From assembly GCF_000427295.1 (NCBI RefSeq), contig NZ_ATNM01000071.1, forward strand, positions 1 through 64,000: a stretch of 64,000 bases of DNA. Reading direction: 5' to 3'. Source of the stretch: Cyclobacterium qasimii M12-11B (GTDB taxonomy: Bacteria > Bacteroidota > Bacteroidia > Cytophagales > Cyclobacteriaceae). The notes below the pieces were generated by a model. The model was not told where the DNA came from. It worked only from the letters and a program-made list of their open reading frames with translations, and did not search any database. A program made the translations under genes and the position numbers. This document shows positions 8,627 to 19,295 of the stretch, piece after piece. The stretch's first letter is position 1. Every line of letters starts with the position of its first letter.

Positions 8627-11600
8627 TCAGTCTAAAACCAACTTTTTGGTCAACATGAAATCATCTCCCATGATCTTCACTACAAACAATCCGCTTCTAA
8701 GGTGCTCTTTTCCAAAAGTATAGGTTTGATTTAAGGTGTTGGGGAAATCTACATCGTAGACCAACTGACCAGAAGTACTATAGAACTGGATTGCCACATC
8801 CTGGTAATCCGATAAATTAAAGGAAATATAGAAATTATTATTTGCAGGATTTGGATAAATAAGGGATTGGTTGATCTCCGGAATCACAGGATCTGGGTCA
8901 TCTGACAAATACAAAGAGACATTGTCCAAATAAAGCAAAGCAGCCGCATCGCTGGTGTTATTGACTTTAAAGTAAATCCTTACCTTCTCCTCCCCAGCAA
9001 AATCATTGAGGTTGATAAAGCTGCTTTCTGATGGTATATCATTAGAAGTGGCGGTGGAAATTTCTTTATTAAGGTTATCTCCAGACATCTCCCATACCGT
9101 TTGGCCACTTTGACCTCCATCTGTGCTTACTATTATGGAGAAGCTTGCTGGATTTTCTGAAGCGAAACCACTTCCTCCCCAATCAAATATCAGCCCTGCT
9201 CTTCCAGTTGTGGCCAAAGAGAATTCAGGAGATACCAACCAATAACTATTGTTTGAAATCATATTGCCCAAAACCATCTGATCGTTGTCGGCTCCCGAAG
9301 AAGACGCCACCTGCCATAGACTTAAATCATTTTCCGGATTGATGGTAATCCAATCCTCAAGGCCAGCATCAAAATTTTGGCGCCAGGGAGCTAAAATACT
9401 GGCATCATTTTGTATAAAATACCTCGTCATTTCATCTCCACCACCTGCGTTTTGATCAAAGTTTGGCTCGGAAACCTGGTAAATCACTTCATTCAAGCCA
9501 ATATCAAAGGAATTCGTTAAATCTACTGAAGTGGACTCACCGACATCCAAATCAATGGACTCCACTAAAATAGATCCATCTACTGAACCGTTGACACTTT
9601 TGCTTACATAAAAGCTTGATAAATTAAGGTTACCGGTATTGGAAATACTCAATTTGTCCAGCACCTGATCACCATTTACTACAGGTAATGGTTCCAGTAT
9701 TTCATTTATTCCCAGATTATAACGAAAGGTTTCTTCTCTATTGATGTTTATGTTTTTAAGGAAAATATTGTTTCCATAACCGTTAATAGAGACAAAGGCC
9801 AATCTGACGCTATTTTGTCCAGCATAGGCACTGAGATTCACTATTTCCTTCCTGAACTGCTGCTCGGTAGAAGGGAAAAACTCATTTACAGATCCTTCTA
9901 AAGTAGCGAGACTGGTACCAGATTTATTATAGGGTGCTGAAAGCAGATTGAAAGTGTTTCCACAATCAGTGGAAACAGCTACGATCAATGTTTCAGTAAA
10001 CGCACTGTTAGCGAAAGGAGAATAGGATAAATCAAATGACAATTGGGGGTTTTGTAAACCTGAAAGGTCAAAAACCGGACTTACTAAATAATCCAATTCG
10101 CCCTGCCCACTATAATCAAACCCATTGAGGAGAAACACATCATTTGTTACGTTGTCAATGGGCAGACTTAATGGCGTCCAGGTAATGTCATTGTCTTCAT
10201 TAATGTATTCCCATCCCGATGCTACACCATGCCCAGGATAAACATAAGGCAAGGCCTCAAAGGAAGGTAAAATAGCAGTAATTGACAGTGCATTATTTGA
10301 CCAGTCATCATCTTCTGTGTCGTTTACCAATAATACTTCTGCTGTAAAGGTGTTGCTTTCAGCATTTAAGTTAATGGTATTAAATTCCAATTGTGTTGAT
10401 TCTCCTGGAGCAAGGTTAACAGTAAAGTCTTTTGTTTCAAGATCAGAGCCATTCGCTTCAATACTAGCCCTTATTTTTGTGACTGTTTCTTTGCCTTTAT
10501 TCACCACTTCAATGATGGGAGAAACGGTAGTGCTACAAATGTAGCCAAGAGGGGCAATGATTTCCATCAGTTCAATGTCGCTGTCATAGAATTGAGGATC
10601 AGAAAGTGCCCGACTTGTCAGCAAAGTTGCCCTTCTGGGACTGAAAGCAAGGATGACATCCATTCGGTCAACCTGACCTTCGGTAAACAAGCTCATGCAT
10701 CTATCTGGCGTATAATCCATGAAATTTTCCACCATATCTCTGGAGTCGCAAGTAACCCTGGGAGTTACGATACAAGAATTATTGGATTGGCTTTGCAAAG
10801 GTGTATCGGTAACATAATCATCGACCTCACATCCACCATCTCCCCAAATATGTCTAAGCCCTAAAAAGTGTCCCATCTCGTGGGTGGCAGTTCTACCTTT
10901 CGAGTTTTGAGATATATTACCAATGCTTCCAAAATAACGGTAATCAATGGATAAACCATCTGTTTGTCGAGTAGGTATCGGATTTTCTAGCCCTTCTAAT
11001 TCGTCAGAAATAGGAAATCCAGCAAAACCAATAGTAGGTGGTGTAAGTGACATCACCCATATATTAATGTATTCTTCTGGCGCCCATAAAGCCAGTTGCC
11101 CCACTAAAGCGGCATCATTTAATCCGTAGGAATCTTTTGGTCCCTGCACTCTGTTTATTCCAATAGAAGGCAATCCTTGTGGGTCTTGCTTTGCCAAAAC
11201 AAATTCAATTCCAGCATTGGCTGCCACATTTAAAAATTCAGTGGGCGTATTGGTTGCAAAATCTGGATTTTGCATTTGAAAATCTTCATTGAGAATCCTT
11301 ATTTGATCAAGGATTTGAGCATCGGATATGTTTGCACCGCTCCCTATGGCCTCCCCATTGTGAATTACATGAACAACTACCGGCAACTGTCTGATTTCAT
11401 CCGCAAGTGAACGGTTTCCCTGACGCTCTTGCTTCATTTGAGTCTCCTTGGTATCCACCCAACCTTCAAAATACTGTCTGCTACCAAAATAACCCAATGA
11501 CTGGGCTTGCTTTTGTTCAAAAAACACCGTCCCGCATCGATCTAGAGAGGTTCCAAGGGAATCGGTAGCGGTTACACTTTGACCAATGGAGTGGTGCATA

Positions 11601-11664
11601 CCCCATAAAAAAAGAATAGCACTGATACCAAATTAAGTATCAGTGCATTGTATTTATTAATCAT
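8627..11664 (-). CDS. Secreted pappalysin-like metalloprotease (M43) with T9SS sorting domain (frameshifted)
   Basis: The best start is the ATG at 11664 (MINKYNALILNLVSVLFF), a signal peptide. A frameshift at the A-run 11607-11613 separates it from the long frame; one added base gives 1012 residues. The zinc motif is HEMGHFLGLRH (HExxHxxGxxH), followed by the Met-turn FMDYTPDRCM, as in M43 cytophagalysins and pappalysins. Downstream are two or more beta-sandwich regions with LSFDLSYSPFANS and LIFDWGGSG, and then a T9SS type A domain (LIYPNPANNNFYISF, ending MLTKKLVLD). It should be an extracellular gelatinase-like protease exported by T9SS. It lies 16 bp after nfuA on the same strand, which is odd company for an Fe-S operon. 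Confidence 0.88.
11619..11646. repeat. Perfect 10-bp inverted repeat inside the M43 leader
   Basis: GCACTGATAC and GTATCAGTGC face each other with an 8-bp spacer. The repeat lies inside the signal-peptide codons of the protease gene, beside the A7 run that breaks the frame. It could attenuate read-through from nfuA or simply be chance; no T-tract follows directly. Confidence 0.4.
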
Positions 11665-11679
11665 AGATCGAATGGTAAA

Positions 11680-11931
11680 TCAGGCTACTTCTACATTTAC
11701 GGCTTCTACGCTGAGAATTTCAGGAATAGCCTTTTTTATTGCTTCTTCCACCCCTGCCTTAAGCGTCATTGTAGACATGGGACATGAACTACAAGTTCCT
11801 AATAGCTCTAATTGTAGAACCATATCTTCGGTAAGTGCCACGATTCTCACATTTCCACCATCTGCTTCCAAATAGGGCCTAATCGTATCTAGCGCCTTTT
11901 CAATCTGATCTTTGTATTGATCCAACATCAT
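11680..11931 (-). CDS. NifU C-terminal (NfuA-like) Fe-S scaffold protein
   Basis: The 83-residue protein is a stand-alone NifU C-terminal domain. It has IRPYLEADGGNVRIV at the start and the cluster-binding LLGTCSSCPMSTMTLKAGVE motif with the CxxC cysteines. It carries a [4Fe-4S] cluster for delivery to apoproteins. It follows mrp by 2 bp, so the two form one Fe-S cluster unit. Confidence 0.92.
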   Translation of the reverse strand: MMLDQYKDQIEKALDTIRPYLEADGGNVRIVALTEDMVLQLELLGTCSSCPMSTMTLKAGVEEAIKKAIPEILSVEAVNVEVA

Positions 11932-11933
11932 CT

Positions 11934-13031
11934 TTATACTTTAACCTGAACTACTTCTGTTTTACTTGACGCTGCATTTCTAATTGCTACCTGTCTGGCG
12001 ACACCCTCTGCAAAATCACTGAAAGCTTTTGCCATAACCCCTTCTTTCAAGACTGCGGGATAACCACTGTCTCCACTTTCCCTTATCCCTTGCACAAGCG
12101 GAATCTCTCCCAAATAAGTAACGTCATATTTCTCGGAAAGTTTGCGTCCCCCCCCCTGACCAAATATATAGTACTTATTATCAGGCAATTCATCAGGTGT
12201 AAAGTAAGCCATATTTTCTACAACTCCTAAGATCGGTACGTTGATCTGAGGCTGCTTGAACATAGTCAAAGCTTTAGTAGCATCTGCAAGCGCTACTTTT
12301 TGTGGTGTGGTGACAATTACTGCTCCTGTTACAGGCAAAGTTTGCACCATCGTAAGGTGTATGTCTGAAGTTCCCGGAGGTAAATCGATTAATAAATAAT
12401 CCAATTCGCCCCATTCCACATCACCTATAAACTGTTTTAGCGCAGAACTGGCCATAGGCCCTCTCCAAACGACAGCATCTTCGGCAGGTGTTAAAAAACC
12501 AATAGACATCAACTTCACACCATATTGTTCTATAGGAACAATTATATTTTTACCGTTTACTTGTTTAATGGCAGGTTGCTCACCCTCTACATTAAACATG
12601 GTAGGTACTGATGGACCAGAAATATCAGCATCAATCAAACCCACCTTTGCCCCTAACTTCGCTAGTGCTACAGCAAGGTTTGAGGAACAAGTGCTCTTGC
12701 CTACCCCACCTTTTCCTGAAGCTATGGCTATAATGTTTTTCACATTAGGCAGCAATGGAGCATCATTACGAACGGTAGTTACATTTGAAGTCATCAATAT
12801 ATCCGCCTCAACTTTACCACCAAAAGCTTTTTTTATTGCTTCTTCACAGTTTATCCTGATCAACTCCTTTAAAGGACAGGCAGGAGTGGTCAATACCACT
12901 TTGAAAGAAATTTTTTGGTCACTTATGATTTCCAAACCCTGAATCATTCCGAGAGTAACCAGATCCTTTTTAAGGTCGGGATCTTCTACGGTTGACAGGG
13001 CCTCTAAAACTTTTTCCTTAGAAATATTCAT
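11934..13031 (-). CDS. Mrp/ApbC family Fe-S cluster carrier ATPase
   Basis: The start chosen is the ATG at 13031 (MNISKEKVLEALSTV); an upstream TTG would add 8 residues without support. Residues 1-90 are the MIP18/DUF59 domain, with the TPACPLK motif. Then comes the ParA/MinD-like P-loop with the deviant Walker A GKGGVGKST, switch region DADISGPS and DLPPGTSD. The family's CxxC near the C terminus is not obvious here. The protein holds and transfers Fe-S clusters in the cytoplasm. It is adjacent to nfuA. Confidence 0.92.
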   Translation of the reverse strand: MNISKEKVLEALSTVEDPDLKKDLVTLGMIQGLEIISDQKISFKVVLTTPACPLKELIRINCEEAIKKAFGGKVEADILMTSNVTTVRNDAPLLPNVKNIIAIASGKGGVGKSTCSSNLAVALAKLGAKVGLIDADISGPSVPTMFNVEGEQPAIKQVNGKNIIVPIEQYGVKLMSIGFLTPAEDAVVWRGPMASSALKQFIGDVEWGELDYLLIDLPPGTSDIHLTMVQTLPVTGAVIVTTPQKVALADATKALTMFKQPQINVPILGVVENMAYFTPDELPDNKYYIFGQGGGRKLSEKYDVTYLGEIPLVQGIRESGDSGYPAVLKEGVMAKAFSDFAEGVARQVAIRNAASSKTEVVQVKV

Positions 13032-13427
13032 TCCAGATTTTTGATTTTTATGCAATTTATAGTTAATCCCCCGTTAATAAAATCTTTTCGGGTTTAAAGC
13101 CGGGATTTGCTCTTGCTAAACTTCCTTCCAAATTGGATCGCTGCATTGTTCAGCGATGATTTCCTCTAGGAAATATGGCCCCTTTTTTCATTATAAGTTT
13201 ACATAAAGTTCGTTTTGCCAACAAGATACCCTGCTTTTGTATTAAGCCAAAATTTGGCCATTTAAGAATCCCCTTTATAAAGGCTATTTAAGATAAATTA
13301 ACCCTTAAAGGATTCATTTACCCCCCCTCTCAACTTCAAGAGGCAAAAAATAGTTTCTAATTTTGGAATGGCCTGGCTTAAAGAATTCTCGTTCATAAAT
13401 CTTATCTTTACACTTCGATAGAAAAAT
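13032..13427. other. Divergent intergenic region mrp / dnaG
   Basis: These 396 bp separate the divergent mrp-nfuA operon and dnaG and should carry both promoters. The DNA is AT-rich. I see no RNA gene, and the small frames that cross it do not look coding. A run of CCCCCCC at 13321-13327 is the longest homopolymer of C here. Confidence 0.5.
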
Positions 13428-15365
13428 ATGGCCATATCTAATCAGACAACGGACAAGGTAAGAGAGCAGGTAGACATAGAAGAAGTAGTTAATGATTATG
13501 TCCCACTGAAAAGAAAAGGGCAAAACCTTTGGGCATGCTGTCCATTTCACCAGGAAACCACCCCTTCTTTTTCCGTTTCACCTGCCAAGCAAATCTACAA
13601 ATGCTTTGGTTGTGGAAAAGCTGGGGACCCCATTCAATTCATCATGGATATTGAAGGTGTGGGATTTACGGAAGCCATCCGGCACCTCGCTAAAAAATAC
13701 GGGATAGAAGTAGAAGAAGAAAACAGTCTTGATCCTGCCGATATTCAGGAGTACAATGAAAAAGAGAGCCTATACATTGCCCTGAATTATGCCAAGGATT
13801 TTTTCCACAAAAACCTGGAATCCGGAGAAGGAGCTTCCATTGGCCTAAGCTATTTTAAGGAACGTGGATTTGATCCAGCAACCATAGAGAAATTTGAACT
13901 TGGCTATTCGCTGGATGGTTGGGACCACCTTCTGAACAAAGCAAAGGGAGCTGGTTTTGAAGAATCCAACCTACTTAAAGCGGGGCTAATTCTCGAGCGG
14001 GAAAACAAACCGGGAAATTTTTACGATAGATTTAGGGGCAGGGTGATGTTCCCTATCCATAACCTGAGCGGAAAAGCAATTGCTTTTGGTGCCAGGATTA
14101 TGACTCAGGATAAAAAACAGCCTAAATACATCAATTCCCCTGAAACTGTCATTTACCATAAAAGTGATGTACTCTATGGTATTTATCAAGCGAAACAATC
14201 CATTCGCCAAACAGATAAATGTTACCTGGTAGAGGGATATACGGACGTTATTTCCATGCACTTGGCTGGTGTGGAGAATGTGGTCGCCTCATCAGGGACT
14301 TCCCTTACTGAAAGTCAAATCAAGCTAATCAAAAGATTTACGGACCAGGTCACCGTACTTTATGATGGGGATGATGCCGGTATCAATGCCTCCTTAAGGG
14401 GTATTGACATGTTGCTTGAAGGCGGATTGAATGTGAAAGCGGTGGTCTTCCCTCCCAATGAGGATCCTGATAGTTTTGCCAGGAAATCTGGGAAAGAAGG
14501 TTTTCGTAAGTTTCTTGAAAAGGAAGAAAAGGATTTTATTCATTTTAAAATCGATCTTTTTGCAAAGGATGCTGCAGAAGACCCTATCAAAAAAGCTGAA
14601 GCCATTCGACAGGTGGTACTCAGTATTTCCAAAGTACCAGATCCTATCATAAGGTCTGTCTATGCCAAAGAATCCGCCCGACTATTGGGAATGGAGGAGG
14701 ATATTTTACTCACAGAGCTAAACAGACAATTACTTAAAAACCAACAAAAAAGCAAACCCTCAAAGTTTCAAAAAGAGGCTGATTCAAGCCCAATAGAAGC
14801 GCTTTTACCGGGGTCTCCGGAAGAAGAAAACATCAAAATCCAACCCCGCTCCTTTAAGGAGGAGAGGGAACTCATTAGAATTTTGATCAATTACGGCTTT
14901 GAGATGGTCTCAGAGGAAATGCATGTGTGTGAGTACCTTCTTGAAGAAATCAAAGACCTGAATTTCAGCACGCCCATCTACCAGGAATTACTCGGTCATT
15001 ATAAAAATGCTTTAAGGCAGGGTTTGTTACCCAAATTCGATTATTTCCTCAAAATTCAAAATACCAAGATAAAACAAGAGGTCATTGACATGATCGCCCC
15101 TACCAGAGAGGTATCGAAAAATTGGGAAACGAAACACCAAATATTTTCAAAACGAGAATCGGATGACCTTTCTGAGACCACCTATAAGGCATCTCTAAAA
15201 CTCAAAAGTGCCTATCTCAAAAGAATGAGGGATGAGCTTGAAGAAAAAATCAAGTTGGCCAAAGAAGATGAAATTGATGCATTATTGACGATGCACATGG
15301 AGCTAACACAGCTAAAATCCCAAATCGATCGGGAATTGGGTAATGTTGTTCCTTCCAAAAACTAA
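13428..15365 (+). CDS. dnaG: DNA primase DnaG
   Basis: The 645-residue protein makes RNA primers for replication. Residues 35-70 form the CHC2 zinc finger (ACCPFHQETTPSF, then YKCFGCGKAGD). The catalytic core follows, with AFGARIM and the TOPRIM motifs EGYTDVIS and LYDGDDAG. The C-terminal 150 residues, including the LINYGFEM stretch, correspond to the helicase-binding region. The start ATG (MAISNQTTDKVREQVDIEEVV) fits the usual N terminus. Length is typical for Bacteroidota. It is intact, in contrast to many genes in the window. Confidence 0.97.
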   Translation: MAISNQTTDKVREQVDIEEVVNDYVPLKRKGQNLWACCPFHQETTPSFSVSPAKQIYKCFGCGKAGDPIQFIMDIEGVGFTEAIRHLAKKYGIEVEEENSLDPADIQEYNEKESLYIALNYAKDFFHKNLESGEGASIGLSYFKERGFDPATIEKFELGYSLDGWDHLLNKAKGAGFEESNLLKAGLILERENKPGNFYDRFRGRVMFPIHNLSGKAIAFGARIMTQDKKQPKYINSPETVIYHKSDVLYGIYQAKQSIRQTDKCYLVEGYTDVISMHLAGVENVVASSGTSLTESQIKLIKRFTDQVTVLYDGDDAGINASLRGIDMLLEGGLNVKAVVFPPNEDPDSFARKSGKEGFRKFLEKEEKDFIHFKIDLFAKDAAEDPIKKAEAIRQVVLSISKVPDPIIRSVYAKESARLLGMEEDILLTELNRQLLKNQQKSKPSKFQKEADSSPIEALLPGSPEEENIKIQPRSFKEERELIRILINYGFEMVSEEMHVCEYLLEEIKDLNFSTPIYQELLGHYKNALRQGLLPKFDYFLKIQNTKIKQEVIDMIAPTREVSKNWETKHQIFSKRESDDLSETTYKASLKLKSAYLKRMRDELEEKIKLAKEDEIDALLTMHMELTQLKSQIDRELGNVVPSKN

Positions 15366-15444
15366 ACTAAAATTTGGTAAAAAGGGTTAGTAGAATAAAT
15401 AATCGTAATTTTACAATTACATATATTAGACTTTATAAATTAAA

Positions 15445-16662
15445 ATGAAAGATACTGTTTATCTGGATCCAATAGAAGACGCGATAGCGGCAATAAAAAA
15501 CGGGGAGATCATAATAGTTGTAGATGATGATGACCGTGAAAATGAAGGTGATTTTATTTGTGCAGCAGAAAAAGTTACCCCAGAAATAATAAATTTCATG
15601 GCGACACATGGCCGAGGCTTAATTTGTGCTCCTTTGGTGGAAGACAGATGCGAAGAGCTTGGGCTTGATTTAATGGTTGGCACCAATACCGCCGCTTTTG
15701 AAACTCCTTTCACCGTTTCTGTTGACCTTGTTGGTCATGGTTGCACTACCGGCATATCTGCCAGTGATCGTTCAAAAACGATAAAAGCTTTACTAGACCC
15801 TACTATAAGTCCTGAAGAACTGGGCAAACCTGGTCATATTTTTCCGCTAAAAGCCAAAAGAGGCGGCGTATTGCGAAGATCAGGACATACCGAAGCTGCA
15901 ATAGATTTAGCACGTTTGGCTGGTCTTCAGCCAGCTGGAGTATTGGTGGAAATCATGAATGAAGACGGCACCATGGCCAGGCTATCGGACCTGGTTCATG
16001 TAGCTAAAAAGTTTGACTTAAAACTGATATCTATAAAAGATCTGATCGCCTATAGGCTTAAGAATGATAGCCTGATAAAAAGGGAAATTGGCGTGGAAAT
16101 GCCTACCGAATATGGTGATTTTAAGCTTGTCGCTTACAGGCAAACCAACACTGATGAGGTGCACATGGCCTTGATCAAAGGAGAATGGAAAGAAGGTGAA
16201 ACCGTGATGGTAAGGGTACATTCTTCCTGTATCACAGGGGATATCTTTGGATCGTGCAGGTGTGATTGTGGGGCTCAACTTCATGAAGCCATGAAAATGG
16301 TGGAAAAACATGGAAAAGGAATCGTTCTTTACATGAATCAGGAAGGCAGAGGCATAGGTTTGGTCAATAAATTAAAGGCCTATAAACTTCAAGAAGAAGG
16401 CATGGATACAGTACAGGCAAATCTTGCCCTAGGCTTTCCAATGGACAAAAGAGATTATGGCGTAGGTGCTCAGATCCTTAGGGACTTAGGGGTATGCAAA
16501 ATAAGTCTCATCACAAACAATCCTACTAAGAGAGTTGGCTTGTCTGGTTATGGACTTGAGATTGTGGAGACTGTACCTTTGGAGATTGGTTCCAATCCAC
16601 ACAATGAAAAATACCTTATGACCAAAAGAGATAAAATGGGTCATCAAATAATGAAAAGCTAG
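15445..16662 (+). CDS. ribBA: Bifunctional DHBP synthase / GTP cyclohydrolase II (RibBA)
   Basis: Residues 1-205 form the RibB domain, which makes 3,4-dihydroxy-2-butanone 4-phosphate. Its acidic metal motif is [12 protein letters not shown], and RSGHTEAA lies further on. Residues 210-405 form the RibA domain, which opens GTP. Its zinc site is [15 protein letters not shown] and its catalytic stretch NQEGRGIGL. Together they start riboflavin synthesis. Length (405) is typical of fused RibBA. There is no obvious FMN riboswitch in the 79-bp leader. Confidence 0.97.
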   Translation: MKDTVYLDPIEDAIAAIKNGEIIIVVDDDDRENEGDFICAAEKVTPEIINFMATHGRGLICAPLVEDRCEELGLDLMVGTNTAAFETPFTVSVDLVGHGCTTGISASDRSKTIKALLDPTISPEELGKPGHIFPLKAKRGGVLRRSGHTEAAIDLARLAGLQPAGVLVEIMNEDGTMARLSDLVHVAKKFDLKLISIKDLIAYRLKNDSLIKREIGVEMPTEYGDFKLVAYRQTNTDEVHMALIKGEWKEGETVMVRVHSSCITGDIFGSCRCDCGAQLHEAMKMVEKHGKGIVLYMNQEGRGIGLVNKLKAYKLQEEGMDTVQANLALGFPMDKRDYGVGAQILRDLGVCKISLITNNPTKRVGLSGYGLEIVETVPLEIGSNPHNEKYLMTKRDKMGHQIMKS

Positions 16663-16745
16663 CCCTTTGTGACATTATTTCCCAGCTCATTCAACACAAA
16701 ATACTTTTTTTACGTATTTAGAGTAGAATCAAAACTGAACTTGTC

Positions 16746-17402
16746 ATGAAAAAATCCATAAATATTATAGCGCTTTTACTCCTTCTATCAGGCATTTCCT
16801 TGGCTCAGGAGTTTCCTTCTCAAGTTTGGCATCCGGGAAAAGTCTTTCTGACCTCTGGGCAGATGTATGAAGGAAAGTTAAAGTACGATTTAGATGCTAA
16901 CGTAGTTTTGGTACAAGGAAATACTGTGGAAACCTTTAGTTCTGCTTCTATCACCTATTTTGAAATCTTTGACGAAGTATATGGTGGCATTAGAACCTTT
17001 TATAGTCTCCCCTATGCTTTGAATTCAGATTATAAAACTCCTATTTTCTTTGAACTCCTTACCGAGGGCGAGGACATAACGCTTTTATGTCGTGAGTTTA
17101 TTGCCACAGATAACCGAGGCTTCAATTCTTATGGAATGCGAAGCATGTACATGAATCCAATGTGGGGCATGCCTATGGGAATGGGTAGAGGTTTTAATAG
17201 GTTAGACTTCAATTTCTATTTTCTACAGGATCAAAAAATATTCAAGTACAATCAAAAGAAAAATGTATTGCTCAAAGATGTCATGGAAGACAGGTCTTCA
17301 GAGATGAAATTGTACATGAGGAAAAACAAACTTCACCATGACAAAAGAGGAGATCTTTTGAGGATCACAGCTTATTACAATCAATTAAAAAGTAATTCTT
17401 AA
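16746..17402 (+). CDS. Secreted protein of unknown function
   Basis: The 218-residue protein has a signal peptide (MKKSINIIALLLLLSGISLAQ). It is a beta-rich chain with a stretch rich in Met and Gly at about residues 128-155 (RSMYMNPMWGMPMGMGR), which suggests a flexible or metal-contacting loop, though that is speculative. I recognise no family. The stop overlaps the surE start (TAATG), so they are co-translated. Confidence 0.7.
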   Translation: MKKSINIIALLLLLSGISLAQEFPSQVWHPGKVFLTSGQMYEGKLKYDLDANVVLVQGNTVETFSSASITYFEIFDEVYGGIRTFYSLPYALNSDYKTPIFFELLTEGEDITLLCREFIATDNRGFNSYGMRSMYMNPMWGMPMGMGRGFNRLDFNFYFLQDQKIFKYNQKKNVLLKDVMEDRSSEMKLYMRKNKLHHDKRGDLLRITAYYNQLKSNS

Positions 17403-18193
17403 TGTCAAAACCTTTAATTTTAGTTTCCAATGATGATGGAATAACGTCTAAGGGAATTCGTGTCTTGGTGGAAGTAATGAAGGAATTGGGAGATGTCGTA
17501 GTGGTAGCTCCAGATAGCCCTCAGTCCGGAATGGGACATGCCATCACCATAGGCAATACTTTAAGGCTTTCAGAGGAGGAAATTTTCACCGATGTAGTCG
17601 CCTATAAATCCAGTGGAACACCCGTAGACTGTGTAAAACTGGCCAAACATTATGTACTGAAAGACAGGCAACCGGATCTGGTTGTCAGTGGCATCAATCA
17701 TGGGAGCAACACTTCCATAAGTGTACTTTATTCAGGCACCATGTCTGCAGCAATTGAAGGCGCCATTGAAGGCATTCCCTCCATCGGTTTCAGCTTGTGC
17801 GATTACAGTTCCAAAGCGGATTTCTCTCATGTTAAAGAGTATGTTCGTCAAATTTCCCGTCAAGTATTGGAAAATGGAATTCCTAAAGGGGTGGCACTTA
17901 ATGTGAATTTCCCTCCCAAGAGAAACGAAGCAATAAAAGGCATTAAAATTTGCCGACAAGCCCGTGCCAAATGGCAGGAGGATTTTGAAGAAAGGTACGA
18001 TCCGAATGGACGTAAATATTTCTGGATGGCGGGTAATTTCGTCAATTTTGACAAAGGAGAAGACAATGACGAATGGGCCATCGCCAACAATTATGTCTCT
18101 GTGGTTCCTTGCCAGTTTGACATGACGGCTCATCATGCCATCTCTCAAATCAACAATGACTGGAATTGGGAAGACTTAAAAGCGAATCTATAG
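17402..18193 (+). CDS. surE: 5'/3'-nucleotidase SurE
   Basis: The 263-residue protein has the SurE N-terminal signature ILVSNDDGITSKGIRVL with the metal-binding DD pair. It also has APDSPQSGMGHA, SSGTPVDCVKL, and SGINHGSN with its metal-ligand Asn, followed by YSGTMSAAIEG. SurE removes phosphate from nucleoside monophosphates, and sometimes polyphosphate, in stationary phase. Start coupling to the preceding gene is clear, and a terminator follows at 18225-18260. Confidence 0.95.
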   Translation: MSKPLILVSNDDGITSKGIRVLVEVMKELGDVVVVAPDSPQSGMGHAITIGNTLRLSEEEIFTDVVAYKSSGTPVDCVKLAKHYVLKDRQPDLVVSGINHGSNTSISVLYSGTMSAAIEGAIEGIPSIGFSLCDYSSKADFSHVKEYVRQISRQVLENGIPKGVALNVNFPPKRNEAIKGIKICRQARAKWQEDFEERYDPNGRKYFWMAGNFVNFDKGEDNDEWAIANNYVSVVPCQFDMTAHHAISQINNDWNWEDLKANL

Positions 18194-18224
18194 GACTTGC
18201 TAGAGGCAAAAACATAGAAAAATG

Positions 18225-18260
18225 AAAAAGGTGGCGGTGTAAAATCCGGCACCTTTTTTT
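18225..18260 (+). terminator. Terminator after surE
   Basis: AAAAAGGTG-GCGG and CCGG-CACCTTTTT pair around an 8-nt AT loop and are followed by T residues. It sits 32 bp past the surE stop and marks the right end of the conserved block before the accessory island. Confidence 0.75.
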
Positions 18261-18438
18261 ATGGATACTGAGTCCGGATAGCCATCAAAATTATCCAACA
18301 GAGTGGAAAGCTAAGGGAGTCCCTGATTCTCAAAACCATAATTGAGCCAAGCCTTACTTGGCGTCCTTGAAGCTTAATTGTTCTAGGCTCACGGGTTTAT
18401 TTTTTACTTGGTGAGTGCAAAATTTTAGCCTTTGGATG

Positions 18439-19295
18439 TTAAGTATTCTCAATTTTAATATTTTCAACTAAATCTTTGAAATATTCAGGGCTCCAAATAT
18501 TTAAAACTTCATCATTTTTAATAAACCTTACAACATCATCCTTTATATTACTAAAAGAGACTGATTTGATTTTTGTATCCAATAGCTCGATAATTTGTTC
18601 TTTAGAAATACTATCTTCTTGCCAGTCATTTGTATCTTTTGCCCTAGCTAAGAAATGATTTACATCCAAGGGAACTCCTTTTTTTATATACCATTCTAAA
18701 TCATACCAATCCCTTCCTTTAACTCTATTTTTCCACTTTCTAAATAGCAGGGCGTGCATTTTACCTGCAAATAAACTAGGTTTCGTAAAGCATTTAACAT
18801 AAAAAGAGAATGGACGGAGTAATAACTTTTCTTCAGTTTGGAAACTTAAAGGTGGCTGCCGATCAATTTCTAATTTAATTTTCAAGGTCCTATTAGAGCG
18901 AATTCCAGTTTCTTTGATGATGTCTTGGAGTACAATTTCTTGCCATATTGTATCAGCTTTCAGAAAAGCGGAATCAATAGCAGTTTGCTTTACTTTGTTT
19001 TTCCTTTTATGCTAATAGTCAGTCCCAATGATTTAAACTCATCTACGATGGGTTTGAAATAAAACTCAATTGAAAAATTGGAATCGGGTTTAAGCAATGA
19101 AAAGTCCAAATCTTCAGAATACCTATCTAAACCATAAAAGATTCGGAGAGATGTTCCTCCATAAAAAGCCACTTTCTCAAAAAAATCAGTTCTTGACAAA
19201 GCTGCCAAAGTGATTTCCTGCATTATTTCTCGTAATGCGGATAATATTTCTTCTTCATTTTGAGGCTCATATTCCGCTATCCAATCTTTTATCAT
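18439..19295 (-). CDS. abiEii: AbiEii-type nucleotidyltransferase toxin (frameshifted in this sequence)
   Basis: Two ORFs are halves of one gene. The N-terminal half (19295-18990) has the nucleotidyltransferase core FYGGTSLRIFYGLDRYSEDLDFSL with the catalytic acidic pair. The C-terminal half (to 18439) has the AbiEii/DUF1814 pattern FAGKMHALLFRKWKNRVKGRDWYD. One base added to the T-run at 18998-19002 joins them into 285 residues with no gap. AbiEii toxins are NTP transferases of type IV toxin-antitoxin systems; relatives modify the tRNA 3' end and cause abortive infection. The gene overlaps its AbiEi antitoxin by 4 bp. If the frameshift is real, the toxin is dead. Confidence 0.85.

Noticed and set aside
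13314-13550. 78-codon minus-strand frame over the dnaG start
   Set aside because: It overlaps the well-supported dnaG zinc-finger coding region and has no recognisable features.
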